A stretch of 64,000 nucleotides of DNA from NCBI RefSeq assembly GCF_029688845.1, contig NZ_JARUKW010000004.1:1-64000 (forward strand). Direction: 5' to 3'. This DNA is from Natronococcus sp. A-GB1. GTDB lineage: Archaea; Halobacteriota; Halobacteria; Halobacteriales; Natrialbaceae. Below the pieces are notes generated by a model. It had not been told where the DNA came from. It saw nothing but the letters and a program-made list of their open reading frames with translations, and did no database searches. The position numbers and the translations under genes are program-made. Positions 1 to 7,714 of this stretch are shown in pieces (within the stretch, counting starts at the first letter, position 1; each line of letters begins with the position of its first letter).

Positions 1-1043
1 TCGAGGCGTTCGTCGACACCGCCCGCGATCCCGAGACGGACGACCTCATGGCACTGCCGCTGTTCCCGGACTACGGCTGCCTGTACTACAACAAGAACTA
101 CGCCCGCGACGCCGGCTACGACGACGACGACTTCGACGAGTGGGAGACCGAGCCGATGAGCTGGGAGGAGTGGGCCGAGATCACCGAAGAGATGGTCGAC
201 TCCTCGGACGCAGAGGTCGGACTGGCGACCCAGTTCGACATCTACGAGGGAACCTCCTGCTGCAGCTTCAACGAGGTCATGACCTCCTGGGGCGGCGCGT
301 ACTTCGGCGGCGAGGACAACCTCGGCGGTCCCGTCGGCGACCGTCCCGTTACCATCGACGAGGAGGAGTTCATCGACTCCCTCGCGATGATGCGAACGTT
401 TGTCGCGGACGAACAGGACGACGACACGCTCGAGGAGTACCCGACCGGGATCGCCCCGACCGACATCACCTCCTGGGACGAGGAGGGCGCCCGAGAGCCG
501 TTCTCGTCGGGCCAGGCCGCGATGTTGCGCAACTGGCCGTACATCGTTCCCGGGACGCTCGAGGGCGACGACTACCCCTTCGACGACGAGGACGACCTTG
601 GCGCGATGCCGATCCCCTACGCGGTCGAAGAGGACGAAGCCGCCCAACCCGGTGCCGGCGGAACGGCCTCCGCACAGGGCGGCTGGCACATCGGCCTCAA
701 CCCGAACTCCGAACGCGTCGAGGAAGCCGTGCAGGTCATGCAGGCGATGACCGAGGACGACTTCAACCTCGGGATGCTCGAGGTCGTCGCCTGGCTCCCG
801 CCGAAGCCCGACCTCTTCGACGACGAGGAGGCGACCGACGCCGACGAAGTTGGACCGATCGGTCACTACATGGAGACCCTGCGCGTCGCCGGCGAGAACG
901 CGATGCCCCGCCCCGTCACCGAGCAGTGGCCATCGCAGGCGGAGATCATCGCGGAGCAGCTCAACCAGGCCGTCGCCGGCGACGTGAGCCCCGAAGACGC
1001 CGCCGCTGATCTGCAGGAAGCGCTCGAAGAAAGCGAGTCGTAA
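1..1043 (+). CDS. Sugar ABC transporter substrate-binding protein (5' truncated)
   Basis: This is the extracellular solute-binding component of a CUT1-type carbohydrate importer; the binding protein delivers sugar to the permease pair encoded downstream. The reading frame is already open at base 3, so the start codon, signal peptide and lipobox lie outside the window. The visible part has the look of a family 1 solute-binding protein: an aromatic YYNKNYA segment, a WEEW segment, a conserved GGWHIGLNPNS stretch near residue 215 of the visible chain, and an acidic halophilic composition. The stop is 2 bases before the first permease, so all components are probably on one mRNA. The sugar cannot be named from sequence. 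Confidence 0.88.
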   Translation, partial: EAFVDTARDPETDDLMALPLFPDYGCLYYNKNYARDAGYDDDDFDEWETEPMSWEEWAEITEEMVDSSDAEVGLATQFDIYEGTSCCSFNEVMTSWGGAYFGGEDNLGGPVGDRPVTIDEEEFIDSLAMMRTFVADEQDDDTLEEYPTGIAPTDITSWDEEGAREPFSSGQAAMLRNWPYIVPGTLEGDDYPFDDEDDLGAMPIPYAVEEDEAAQPGAGGTASAQGGWHIGLNPNSERVEEAVQVMQAMTEDDFNLGMLEVVAWLPPKPDLFDDEEATDADEVGPIGHYMETLRVAGENAMPRPVTEQWPSQAEIIAEQLNQAVAGDVSPEDAAADLQEALEESES

Positions 1044-1045
1044 GC

Positions 1046-2065
1046 ATGAGCACGGAACAAGAGGCGGACACCGCAGACCGAGAATCTCGGCGCTCGGGAC
1101 CGCTGGTCGCGGTCACCCGGTGGCTCGAGAACCTCGGCGAAACCGCGTTCGCGTACCTGCTGTTGACGCCCGTGTTCGTCATCCTGGGTGCGATCGCGCT
1201 CTATCCGCTCCTGCGGACGTTCGAGCTGTCGATGTACGTTAACGTGCTGGGAACCGGCGACCCGGAGTTCGTCGGCCTCCAGAACTACGTCGATATGTTC
1301 ACCGGCGCCCGCGACCCCGACTTCCCCGGATCGACGATGTTTCTGCCCGACGTGAGCACGTCCTCGAGCTTCCCGTTCGTCCACGTCAGCGGCTGGTTCC
1401 GTAGCGCCCTGGTCGTGACGCTCGTGTTTACCATCGTGAGCGTCTTCTTCGAGACGGTCATCGGGTTCGGGCAGGCGCTGATCCTCGATCAGGAGTTCCG
1501 CGGCCGACGCCTCGTCCGCGTCGCCATCATCATCCCGTGGGCGATCCCGCTGGTCATCCAGGGGATGATCTTCTACCTGATGTTCCACCCGAGCACCGGG
1601 TTCCTGACGGAGTATCTCGCGAACGTCGGGATCCTCGCGCCGACGAACACGCTCAACGATCCGCTGAGCGCCCTGATCATTGTTACCATTGCCGACATCT
1701 GGAAGACGACGGCGTTCATGGCCCTGCTGATCCTAGCCGGCCTCCAGAGCGTCGACCGCAGCCTCTACGAGGTCGCGAGGGTCGCCGGCGCGAGCCGCTG
1801 GCAGCAGTTCAAGCTGATTACGCTGCCACTGGTTCTGCCCGCCGTCGCCATCGCCGTCCTCTTCCGGACGATCGACGCGATGCGGATCTACGGCCTGATC
1901 GACATCACCGCGAGCTGTACGGTCGTCCCGTCGCTGTCGTGTATGGTCGTCGAGACGTTCAACACGCACCGCGGACTCGCGTCGGCGATCGCGTTCGTAA
2001 CGGCGGGGATCATCGGCATCCTCGCGATGATCGTGATCTACAGACAGTACAAGGAGGGATTCTAA
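1046..2065 (+). CDS. Sugar ABC transporter permease, MalF type
   Basis: This is one of the two membrane subunits forming the sugar translocation path. The 339-residue chain starts with an acidic, charged tail of about 30 residues and then has about six hydrophobic segments. The cytoplasmic EAA loop that docks on the ATPase is visible at about residues 242-265 (EVARVAGASRWQQF). The long first extracytoplasmic loop between segments 1 and 2 is typical of MalF/UgpA-like subunits. It starts 2 bases after the binding-protein stop and ends 1 base before the second permease, consistent with translational coupling. Membership of the CUT1 family is clear; substrate specificity is not. Confidence 0.92.
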   Translation: MSTEQEADTADRESRRSGPLVAVTRWLENLGETAFAYLLLTPVFVILGAIALYPLLRTFELSMYVNVLGTGDPEFVGLQNYVDMFTGARDPDFPGSTMFLPDVSTSSSFPFVHVSGWFRSALVVTLVFTIVSVFFETVIGFGQALILDQEFRGRRLVRVAIIIPWAIPLVIQGMIFYLMFHPSTGFLTEYLANVGILAPTNTLNDPLSALIIVTIADIWKTTAFMALLILAGLQSVDRSLYEVARVAGASRWQQFKLITLPLVLPAVAIAVLFRTIDAMRIYGLIDITASCTVVPSLSCMVVETFNTHRGLASAIAFVTAGIIGILAMIVIYRQYKEGF

Positions 2066-2066
2066 G

Positions 2067-3065
2067 ATGGCTACGACAACCGAACAACGGTCCGACTCCG
2101 AGGACGCCGAGGACGGCGTTATCGCACAGTGGACCAAAGGCGTTATCGGAGACGACGAGAAGCGCGCTCGCCTCTACCGGGCACTGTTCTACGTGGCGTG
2201 TGGCTTCTTCCTCGTGACGACACTGTTCCCGTTCTACTGGCTACTGGTGCTGGCGCTGACGCCGAACAGCCAGATCCTGACCGGTGACTGGTCGCTTCCG
2301 GTTATCGGGATCGAGTTCCCACACCCACAGGGGTTCAACCCGCAGGCGTTCGTCGAGGTGTTTCAGCAGATTCCGTTCCACCTCTACGTGTTCAACAGCT
2401 TCGTGCTCGCGACGGTCACGACCATCATCGTCCTGCTGGTCGCGAGCCTCGCCGGCTACGTCTTCGGGCGGCTCGACTTCCCCGGGAAGGGGCCGCTCAT
2501 GCTCGGCGTGTTGATGGTCTCGTACTTCCCACCGGCGGCATTTCTGATCCCGCTGTTCGACGCGTTCCTCGGGAACGCCATCGTGGTTCCGTTCCTCGGG
2601 ATCGAGCTGTTCGAGCCGCCGCGGCTGGTGAACACGCCGGGGTCGATGATCATGCCCTTCAGCGCGCTGTTCCTGCCGCTGGCGATCTTCATCCTCACGA
2701 CCTTCTACGCCCAGATTCCCGACGGGCTCGAGGACGCCGCGAGGGTCGAGGGAACCACGCGCCTGGGTGCGCTGTTCCGGGTCATCATGCCCCTTTCGGC
2801 ACCCGGCGTCGCGACGGCGGCCGTCCTGACGTTCATCGCGGTATACAACGAGTACTTCTTCAGCTCGATCATGGCCCTGGAGAACGTCCCCGAGAACTGG
2901 TCGCCGCTCGTCGGCGGGATCCTGAGCTACCAGGACCAGTACACAACTGACTTCAACCTCATGGCGGCGGCGAGCATCGTCGGGGTCATCCCGATCCTGA
3001 TCCTCGTGATCGTCGCACAGGAACGAATCGTTAGCGGACTAACTGCGGGAGGACTCAAGGAATAA
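2067..3065 (+). CDS. Sugar ABC transporter permease, MalG type
   Basis: This is the second membrane subunit of the importer. It has 332 residues with an acidic N-terminal tail of about 40 residues and about six membrane segments. The EAA loop lies near residues 222-245 (EDAARVEGTTRLGALF), followed by the usual PLSAPGVATAAVLTF membrane segment. The ATG follows the MalF-type gene by 1 base and the stop is 1 base before the ATPase start. Together with the preceding permease it should form the heterodimeric channel energised by the ATPase that follows. Confidence 0.92.
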   Translation: MATTTEQRSDSEDAEDGVIAQWTKGVIGDDEKRARLYRALFYVACGFFLVTTLFPFYWLLVLALTPNSQILTGDWSLPVIGIEFPHPQGFNPQAFVEVFQQIPFHLYVFNSFVLATVTTIIVLLVASLAGYVFGRLDFPGKGPLMLGVLMVSYFPPAAFLIPLFDAFLGNAIVVPFLGIELFEPPRLVNTPGSMIMPFSALFLPLAIFILTTFYAQIPDGLEDAARVEGTTRLGALFRVIMPLSAPGVATAAVLTFIAVYNEYFFSSIMALENVPENWSPLVGGILSYQDQYTTDFNLMAAASIVGVIPILILVIVAQERIVSGLTAGGLKE

Positions 3066-3066
3066 C

Positions 3067-4263
3067 ATGGCACGCGTATCACTCAGCAACGTTACGAAGC
3101 GGTACGAAGACGTCGTCGCGGTCGACGAGATGAATCTCGACATCAAAGACGGGGAGTTCGTCTGTTTCGTCGGCCCCTCCGGTTGTGGCAAGTCGACGAC
3201 GATGGAGACGATCGCCGGCCTCACCAAACCGAGCGAGGGAACGATCCGGATCGGCGAGACCGACGTCACCAAGCTCCCGCCGAAGGACCGCGGGGTGTCG
3301 ATGGTCTTCCAGAACATCGCGCTGTTCCCGCACATGGACGTCTACGAGAACATCTCGTTCGGGCTCCGGCTGCGCAAGTACGACCAGGACGAGATCGATC
3401 GGCGGGTCGACAACGCCTCCGAGATCGTTCAGCTCGAGGGGATGCTCGACCGCGAGCCCAACGAGCTCTCGGGCGGCCAGCAACAGCGCGTCGCGATCGC
3501 CCGCGCGATCGTCCGCAATCCGGACGTCTTCCTGATGGACGAGCCGCTCGCGAACCTGGACGCCAAACTCCGGGTTCACATGCGAACCGAACTCCAGCGC
3601 CTGCACAAGCAGCTGGATACGACGATCATCTACGTCACCCACGACCAGGCCGAGGCGATGACGATGTCCGATCGGATCGCCGTCCTCAACGCGGGCCAGC
3701 TCCAGCAGATCGATCCGCCGCTGGTCTGTTACAACGAGCCCGCGAACCTGTTCGTCGCCGGCTTCATCGGTTCGCCGTCGATGAACTTCACCGATGGCGA
3801 ACTCGTCGACGGCGGACTGACGACCGAACACTACGACATCGAGTTCGACACGACCGAACTCGGAATCAGCCCCGGCGACGAGATCACGGCCGGCGTCCGC
3901 CCCGAGGACATCTACCTCACCAGAAACGAGGACGAGGTCGACTCCCCCTCCGAAGTGATCGAGGCGACGACGGACGTCCTCGAGCCGATGGGCGACGAGA
4001 TCTTCGTCTACCTCTCGCTGGACGGCACCAGCGGCTCCTCGATGACCAGCGACGAGGCCGCCGGCGCTTCGAACCAGCTGTTGATGAGCGTCGACCCCGA
4101 CACCGAGATCGACGAGGACGAGTCGGTCTCGATCGTGCTCGATCGCTCGAAGATCCACCTGTTCGACACCGCCTCGGGCGACGCGCTCGCACACGGCATC
4201 GTCGATCTCTCGGAGGCCGAGCGAACGAGGGCGGCGGCCGAATCGCGAGGGCAACATGAGTAG
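3067..4263 (+). CDS. Sugar ABC transporter ATP-binding protein, MalK/UgpC type
   Basis: This is the ATPase of the importer, acting as a homodimer on the cytoplasmic face. Walker A GPSGCGKST is at residues 36-44, the signature LSGGQQQR starts near residue 133, Walker B VFLMDEP near 154, the D-loop NLDAKL follows, and the switch histidine is in YVTHDQAEAM near 189. The C-terminal 150 residues form a TOBE/OB-fold regulatory region, as in MalK, carrying an acidic insertion with a Ser-rich stretch around residue 320-335. At 398 residues it has normal family length. The last 8 bases overlap the following small gene. In haloarchaea such ATPases can be shared by several sugar importers. Confidence 0.94.
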   Translation: MARVSLSNVTKRYEDVVAVDEMNLDIKDGEFVCFVGPSGCGKSTTMETIAGLTKPSEGTIRIGETDVTKLPPKDRGVSMVFQNIALFPHMDVYENISFGLRLRKYDQDEIDRRVDNASEIVQLEGMLDREPNELSGGQQQRVAIARAIVRNPDVFLMDEPLANLDAKLRVHMRTELQRLHKQLDTTIIYVTHDQAEAMTMSDRIAVLNAGQLQQIDPPLVCYNEPANLFVAGFIGSPSMNFTDGELVDGGLTTEHYDIEFDTTELGISPGDEITAGVRPEDIYLTRNEDEVDSPSEVIEATTDVLEPMGDEIFVYLSLDGTSGSSMTSDEAAGASNQLLMSVDPDTEIDEDESVSIVLDRSKIHLFDTASGDALAHGIVDLSEAERTRAAAESRGQHE

Positions 4264-4459
4264 TCTCGTTCCCGTCGTCTACTACGGGGGCTTTCTCGTG
4301 TTGTTCTTCTTCTGGATCTACGGGATCGTCTCGTTCGGTCTGGACGTCAAGAACAAGGTCATTCCCGGCATCAAACAGTATCGCCGCGGACGAAAGCGCC
4401 AGAAGGCAAAGCAGGAACGCGAGCAGGAACAGAACGAACAGGAACAGCAGCTGTACTGA
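4256..4459 (+). CDS. Small single-span membrane protein at end of sugar ABC operon
   Basis: The 67-residue product has one hydrophobic segment (about residues 5-28) followed by a strongly basic and then Gln/Glu-rich tail (RRGRKRQKAK, then repeated EQ pairs) likely to form a cytoplasmic helix. The ATG overlaps the ATPase gene by 8 bases, so it belongs to the operon and is probably translationally coupled. I do not recognise a named family. Its position suggests an accessory of the importer, such as a stabiliser of the permease-ATPase complex, but that is inference. The overlap and sensible membrane topology argue that it is a real gene. Confidence 0.7.
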   Translation: MSSLVPVVYYGGFLVLFFFWIYGIVSFGLDVKNKVIPGIKQYRRGRKRQKAKQEREQEQNEQEQQLY

Positions 4460-4589
4460 ACGACCGATCGAGCCCGTCTTCGGTCTCGGTCCGAACGGCA
4501 CCGAAAGCGCAAACGTCGAACCGCAACTTCTTCGGAAACCGTCGTTTCATAGCCCGTCTCTCCGCAATACACGAGCCTCACTTCACCCG

Positions 4590-4600
4590 GATTTATTGAC
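4590..4600 (+). promoter_or_regulatory. TATA box for the isomerase gene
   Basis: The sequence TTTATT at 4592-4597 sits 27-32 bases before the ATG at 4624, with no Shine-Dalgarno sequence between. This spacing is what a leaderless haloarchaeal transcript shows, so the isomerase gene probably has its own promoter rather than relying only on the ABC operon. Confidence 0.55.
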
Positions 4601-4623
4601 TCTCGCCCCGACCGTCCGCCCGT

Positions 4624-5592
4624 ATGGATATCGGCGTACACACCCCACCGCTCGCGGACGAATCGCTCGAGGGCGCCCTGGCGTACCTCTCGGATATCGG
4701 CGTCGACGCGATCGAACCCGGCGTCGGCGGCTTCCCGGGGGACGACCACCTCGCTCGCAAGGAGTACCTGGACGACGAGGACGCCCAGCTCGAACTCGAG
4801 GAGCTGCTCTCCGAGTTCGACATGCGTATCAGCGCGCTCGCGACGCACAACAATCCGCTGCATCCGGACGACGAGCGAGCCGACGAGGCCGACACGGAGC
4901 TCCGCGAGGCGATCGAGCTCGCCGACCAGCTCGACGTCGGGACCGTAACCTGTTTCTCCGGGCTTCCCGCGGGCGGCCCCGACGACGAGGTGCCAAACTG
5001 GATCACCGCACCGTGGCCGACCGAGCACGCCGACGCCCACGACTACCAGTGGGAGGTTGCCGTCGACTACTGGTCGGACCTCGCCGCGTACGCCGACGAC
5101 CACGACGTCGACCTCGCGATCGAGATGCATCCGAACATGCTCGTCTACGAACCACACGGGATGGCCCGCCTGCGCGAGGCGACGAACGAACGCGTCGGCG
5201 CGAACTTCGACCCCTCGCATCTGTACTGGCAGGATATCTCGATCACCGACGCGATTCGATACCTCGGTGAGCGCGACGCGATCCACCACTTCCACGCCAA
5301 GGACACGAAGGTCTACGAGGAGCAAGCCCGCGAAAAGGGCGTTCTCGACACGACGGCCTACGACGACGAGCAAAACCGCTCGTGGCTGTTCCGCTCGGTC
5401 GGCTACGGCCACGGCGAGGGCCACTGGAAGGACCTCGTCTCGACGCTACGGATGGTCGGTTACGACGGCGCGCTCAGCATCGAACACGAGGACTCGCTGA
5501 CGAGTTCCCGCGAGGGACTCGAGAAGGCGGTCGAAATCCTCGAGCGGGCTGTCTTCCGCGAACAGCCCGGCGAGGCGTACTGGGCCGAGTAG
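4624..5592 (+). CDS. Sugar phosphate isomerase/epimerase family TIM barrel
   Basis: This is a 322-residue member of the AP-endonuclease-2-like TIM-barrel superfamily (xylose isomerase-like), whose members interconvert ketoses, epimerise sugars or act on inositol derivatives using a divalent metal. Expected metal-ligand motifs are visible: an IEMHPN strand end near residue 175, NFDPSH near 201, HFHAKDTK near 222 and a terminal SIEHED near 287. Its place just after a sugar ABC importer suggests catabolism of the imported sugar. The C-terminal ILERAVFREQPGEAYW signature is notable because a decayed copy occurs at 7537-7575. The exact reaction cannot be assigned. Confidence 0.87.
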   Translation: MDIGVHTPPLADESLEGALAYLSDIGVDAIEPGVGGFPGDDHLARKEYLDDEDAQLELEELLSEFDMRISALATHNNPLHPDDERADEADTELREAIELADQLDVGTVTCFSGLPAGGPDDEVPNWITAPWPTEHADAHDYQWEVAVDYWSDLAAYADDHDVDLAIEMHPNMLVYEPHGMARLREATNERVGANFDPSHLYWQDISITDAIRYLGERDAIHHFHAKDTKVYEEQAREKGVLDTTAYDDEQNRSWLFRSVGYGHGEGHWKDLVSTLRMVGYDGALSIEHEDSLTSSREGLEKAVEILERAVFREQPGEAYWAE

Positions 5593-5644
5593 ATACCTCG
5601 CGATCGACCGTAGTGGTTCGAGACGCGTTCCGACCGCGTCGAAC

Positions 5645-6016
5645 TCACCCTCCGAACTCCTCGATTCGTTCGTGTACCTGCTCGCTCCACTCGTCGACCG
5701 CCCGGTGCATTCGCGATTTGGTCTCGGGGAGCGAGAGCGCGGTGTACTGGTAGACGTACCCGCCCCCTTCGAGCAGGCGTTGCGTACGTTCGACGAGCGC
5801 TTTCTCCTCGAGGGTCCCGAGCGAACGGCTCACGCTGCTTCGGTCGCGGTCGAGGTCCGTCGCCAACTCCGCCGTCGTACTTCCCGGCGCCTTCGACAGC
5901 GCGATGTACGTCCGGCTCTCGTGGGGTTGGATGCCGAACACGCACTCGAGCACTCGCTCGAACGCCGGCTCGTCGGCGAGCATGAGCGCCTCGAGATCCC
6001 GTTCTCCGTCGGTCAT
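5645..6016 (-). CDS. TrmB-like helix-turn-helix regulator
   Basis: This 123-residue protein contains a winged helix of the TrmB/MarR kind: GIQPHESRTYIAL, then TTAELATDLDRDRSSVSRSLGTLEEKALVER, then a beta wing (GGGYVYQYTA) and a C-terminal helix. It lacks the sugar-binding domain of full TrmB proteins. It converges on the isomerase gene with 52 bases between the two stops. Location next to a sugar importer suggests local control of sugar uptake, but short HTH proteins of this type occur in many haloarchaeal contexts, so the target is inferred only. Confidence 0.78.
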   Translation of the reverse strand: MTDGERDLEALMLADEPAFERVLECVFGIQPHESRTYIALSKAPGSTTAELATDLDRDRSSVSRSLGTLEEKALVERTQRLLEGGGYVYQYTALSLPETKSRMHRAVDEWSEQVHERIEEFGG

Positions 6017-6147
6017 AGGGGATACTGCGTGTCCGATCCAGTTAACGGTACGGTAGCCGGGGTCGAGCGGCCTCGAGAGCGGACCGGATCGGAGTCGGAC
6101 GGCGGCAGCGAACGTGGGAGGAACCTCCGTGAGCGTTACGAGGGAGC

Positions 6148-6426
6148 TCAGGCCGTGGTGCTCGCCGGCTCGGGCTCTCCCTCCGGGCGCTCGCGCCGCG
6201 CCAGGTGGTACCGCTCGAGACAGTCGCGAAGCTCGTCGGACGTGTCGTGCGTGAGGAGTTTCATCGGCGTATCACAGTAGTAGGTCCCGGCGTTCCGTCT
6301 AATGACGACGTCCATCGACTGACCGAGGATCGATAGTTCGATGACGACGCGGCCGCCACGTTCTAGCACAGCGAGGATCTCCGCGGCGGTCAGCTCCTTT
6401 CGTGAAACGCGTTTGATCTCTGTCAT
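6148..6426 (-). CDS. Small conserved-looking haloarchaeal protein, function unknown
   Basis: The 92-residue product begins MTEIKRVSRKELTAAEIL, followed by a predicted alpha-beta fold with alternating strands (GGRVVIELSILGQSMDVVIRR, GTYYCDTPMKLLTHDTSDEL) and a basic helix (CLERYHLARRER). It has no membrane segment and no catalytic signature that I recognise. The acidic-basic patterning and start context support a real gene. It stands alone between the TrmB-like regulator and a regulator/membrane pair. No function is proposed. Confidence 0.6.
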   Translation of the reverse strand: MTEIKRVSRKELTAAEILAVLERGGRVVIELSILGQSMDVVIRRNAGTYYCDTPMKLLTHDTSDELRDCLERYHLARRERPEGEPEPASTTA

Positions 6427-6696
6427 AGATAGGTCGTGTGGGCTCGGTGCGGTGGCCGTCGGTTCGGCGATCGAACGGGGTCGCTATCCGCCGGATCGAG
6501 CGCGCTCGTGGTATGTCGAAGGTCGCTTCGACTAATGAAGGTTGTTCAACGAGACGACAAACTTCCTTGCAACTCTCTCTAGAGTTTGCGCCGAATATCG
6601 CGTCCTCGTCGTACCGGGCGTTCGCCGGTCGGGTCCCGACCCCGCGGACTCGGAGCTTCTCGCGGGAAGTTCCGTCCGTTCGGACGGACGAGGACC

Positions 6697-7002
6697 TCAC
6701 TTGAGGGTGACGTAGACGAGCGAGACCAGCGCCAGGAACTGCAGTCCGCGAAGGACCAACATCACGCGGTGGACGATCGGCTCGTATCCGTACAGCATCG
6801 CCTCAGCGAAAAAGAAGTAGACTGCGACGAGGTTCTCGAGCAGTAGAACGAGGCTAAACAGTAACAACCCGAGGACGAGCGGCGTACGGAACCGGCGGTA
6901 GTTCTGGGCCCACACGTACGTCAACACGCCCAGCAGGATGAGGTTCCCTCCCGAGAGCGCGGTCGCGACCGTAACTTCCGTCGTAATTGCCATGTGACTC
7001 AC
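6697..7002 (-). CDS. Small three-span membrane protein coupled to an ArsR-like regulator
   Basis: The 101-residue product has three hydrophobic segments (about residues 10-30, 37-60 and 78-99) and ends with a short LK tail. A GTG start at 7002 overlaps the upstream regulator stop in a GTGA arrangement; an ATG 9 bases inside (6993) is the alternative. Haloarchaea often carry such a tiny membrane protein beside a winged-helix regulator, and a related arrangement recurs in this window at 30365-31392. The likely role is a membrane partner or sensor for the regulator, which is inference. Confidence 0.72.
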   Translation of the reverse strand: MSHMAITTEVTVATALSGGNLILLGVLTYVWAQNYRRFRTPLVLGLLLFSLVLLLENLVAVYFFFAEAMLYGYEPIVHRVMLVLRGLQFLALVSLVYVTLK

Positions 7003-7274
7003 TCAAGTTTGTCTGTAATCGACTCGAACGCGGCCTTGTGGCCCTCGAACTGCTCGGTCAGGAAGTAGAGTTTGCCGTACTCCTGGTTGCCCTCCTCGAC
7101 GACGTCGTGTTCCTCGAGCAGGTCGAGGTGGTACCGTACCGTATTGTACTCGACGCCGAGTTCGTCGGCCAACTGGTTTGCGTTTCGCGGCCGATCGTCG
7201 AGCTCCCGAATAATTCGTGCTCGATTTTCGCCCCCACGCGTGCCGGCAATGAGGTACCACAGCGCCTTTTCCAT
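6999..7274 (-). CDS. ArsR-type winged-helix regulator
   Basis: This 91-residue protein is essentially one winged helix: RARIIRELDDRPRNANQLADELGVEYNTVRYHLDLLEEHDVV, with the recognition helix in EYNTVRYHLDLLEE, and a short wing with GKLYFL. It belongs to the ArsR-like group of haloarchaeal regulators without visible metal-binding cysteines. It overlaps the downstream membrane-protein gene by 4 bases, so both are made from one message. It probably binds its own promoter, but no operator is obvious. Confidence 0.82.
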   Translation of the reverse strand: MEKALWYLIAGTRGGENRARIIRELDDRPRNANQLADELGVEYNTVRYHLDLLEEHDVVEEGNQEYGKLYFLTEQFEGHKAAFESITDKLE

Positions 7275-7536
7275 CCGAACGGTCTGGCGTTAGTGTGACT
7301 GTGCTAAATAGTTCACCCACTCGTACCCGAGGATCCGACAGCACCCACCGGAGCCGGGGTAGGAACACGTTAGAGACGGTTTCCGGGGCTTCCCGTGGAG
7401 AAAAGCCGCTGTCAACGGACCCGAGGGAACTGGTTACCATAGTGCGTCCGTTGGCATAGGATACCCGAAGGTGAACGTGTCGCTCCGGCGTGCACGCGGA
7501 TACACGACCGCCAAACGGCTTTGACGGTGGGTTCGT

Positions 7537-7575
7537 CCTCGAGCGGCCCGTCTTCCGCGAGCAGCCCGGCGAGGC
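7537..7575 (+). pseudogene. Relic of an isomerase/epimerase gene 3' end
   Basis: Thirty-nine bases here match 5539-5577 of the isomerase gene at 36 positions, in the same orientation, and would encode VLERPVFREQPGEA against ILERAVFREQPGEA. Upstream and downstream similarity fades quickly. This is far more than chance for unrelated intergenic DNA. The simplest reading is the remnant of a duplicated paralogue, or of a relative, that was otherwise deleted. Confidence 0.55.
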
Positions 7576-7683
7576 GACCGGGCTGAGTGACCGTTTCACC
7601 ATCCGTTCCTGCGCATCGACGGGACAGCCGTTCGAGCGCCAACGCCGTCTCCGACGGGTCCAACCATTGTCGCTCGCGCACAG

Positions 7684-7693
7684 ACCTTATCCG
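7684..7693 (+). promoter_or_regulatory. TATA-like element for the PAS histidine kinase
   Basis: CCTTATCC at 7685-7692 lies about 25 bases before the ATG at 7715, and no ribosome binding site is present. This supports a leaderless transcript and supports choosing 7715 instead of the upstream in-frame ATG at 7490. Confidence 0.5.
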
Positions 7694-7714
7694 CCGTGCA
7701 GATGTTGTGCATAT

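Larger units (their letters stand above)
7275..7714. other. Intergenic gap with no intact gene
   Basis: These 440 bases separate two divergently oriented transcription units. The only recognisable content is a short relic matching the 3' end of the isomerase gene (listed separately) and a TATA-like element before the kinase. Open frames crossing it have poor codon use and are probably not genes; the frame reaching back to 7490 merely extends the kinase frame upstream. Confidence 0.6.

Noticed and set aside
6571-6586. Short inverted repeat AACTCT-CTCT-AGAGTT between two genes
   Set aside because: A 6-bp stem this short is expected by chance and no T-tract or promoter spacing supports a function.
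7490-7714. Upstream extension of the histidine kinase reading frame
   Set aside because: It crosses the isomerase relic, has weak coding character, and a TATA element sits 25 bases before the ATG at 7715.
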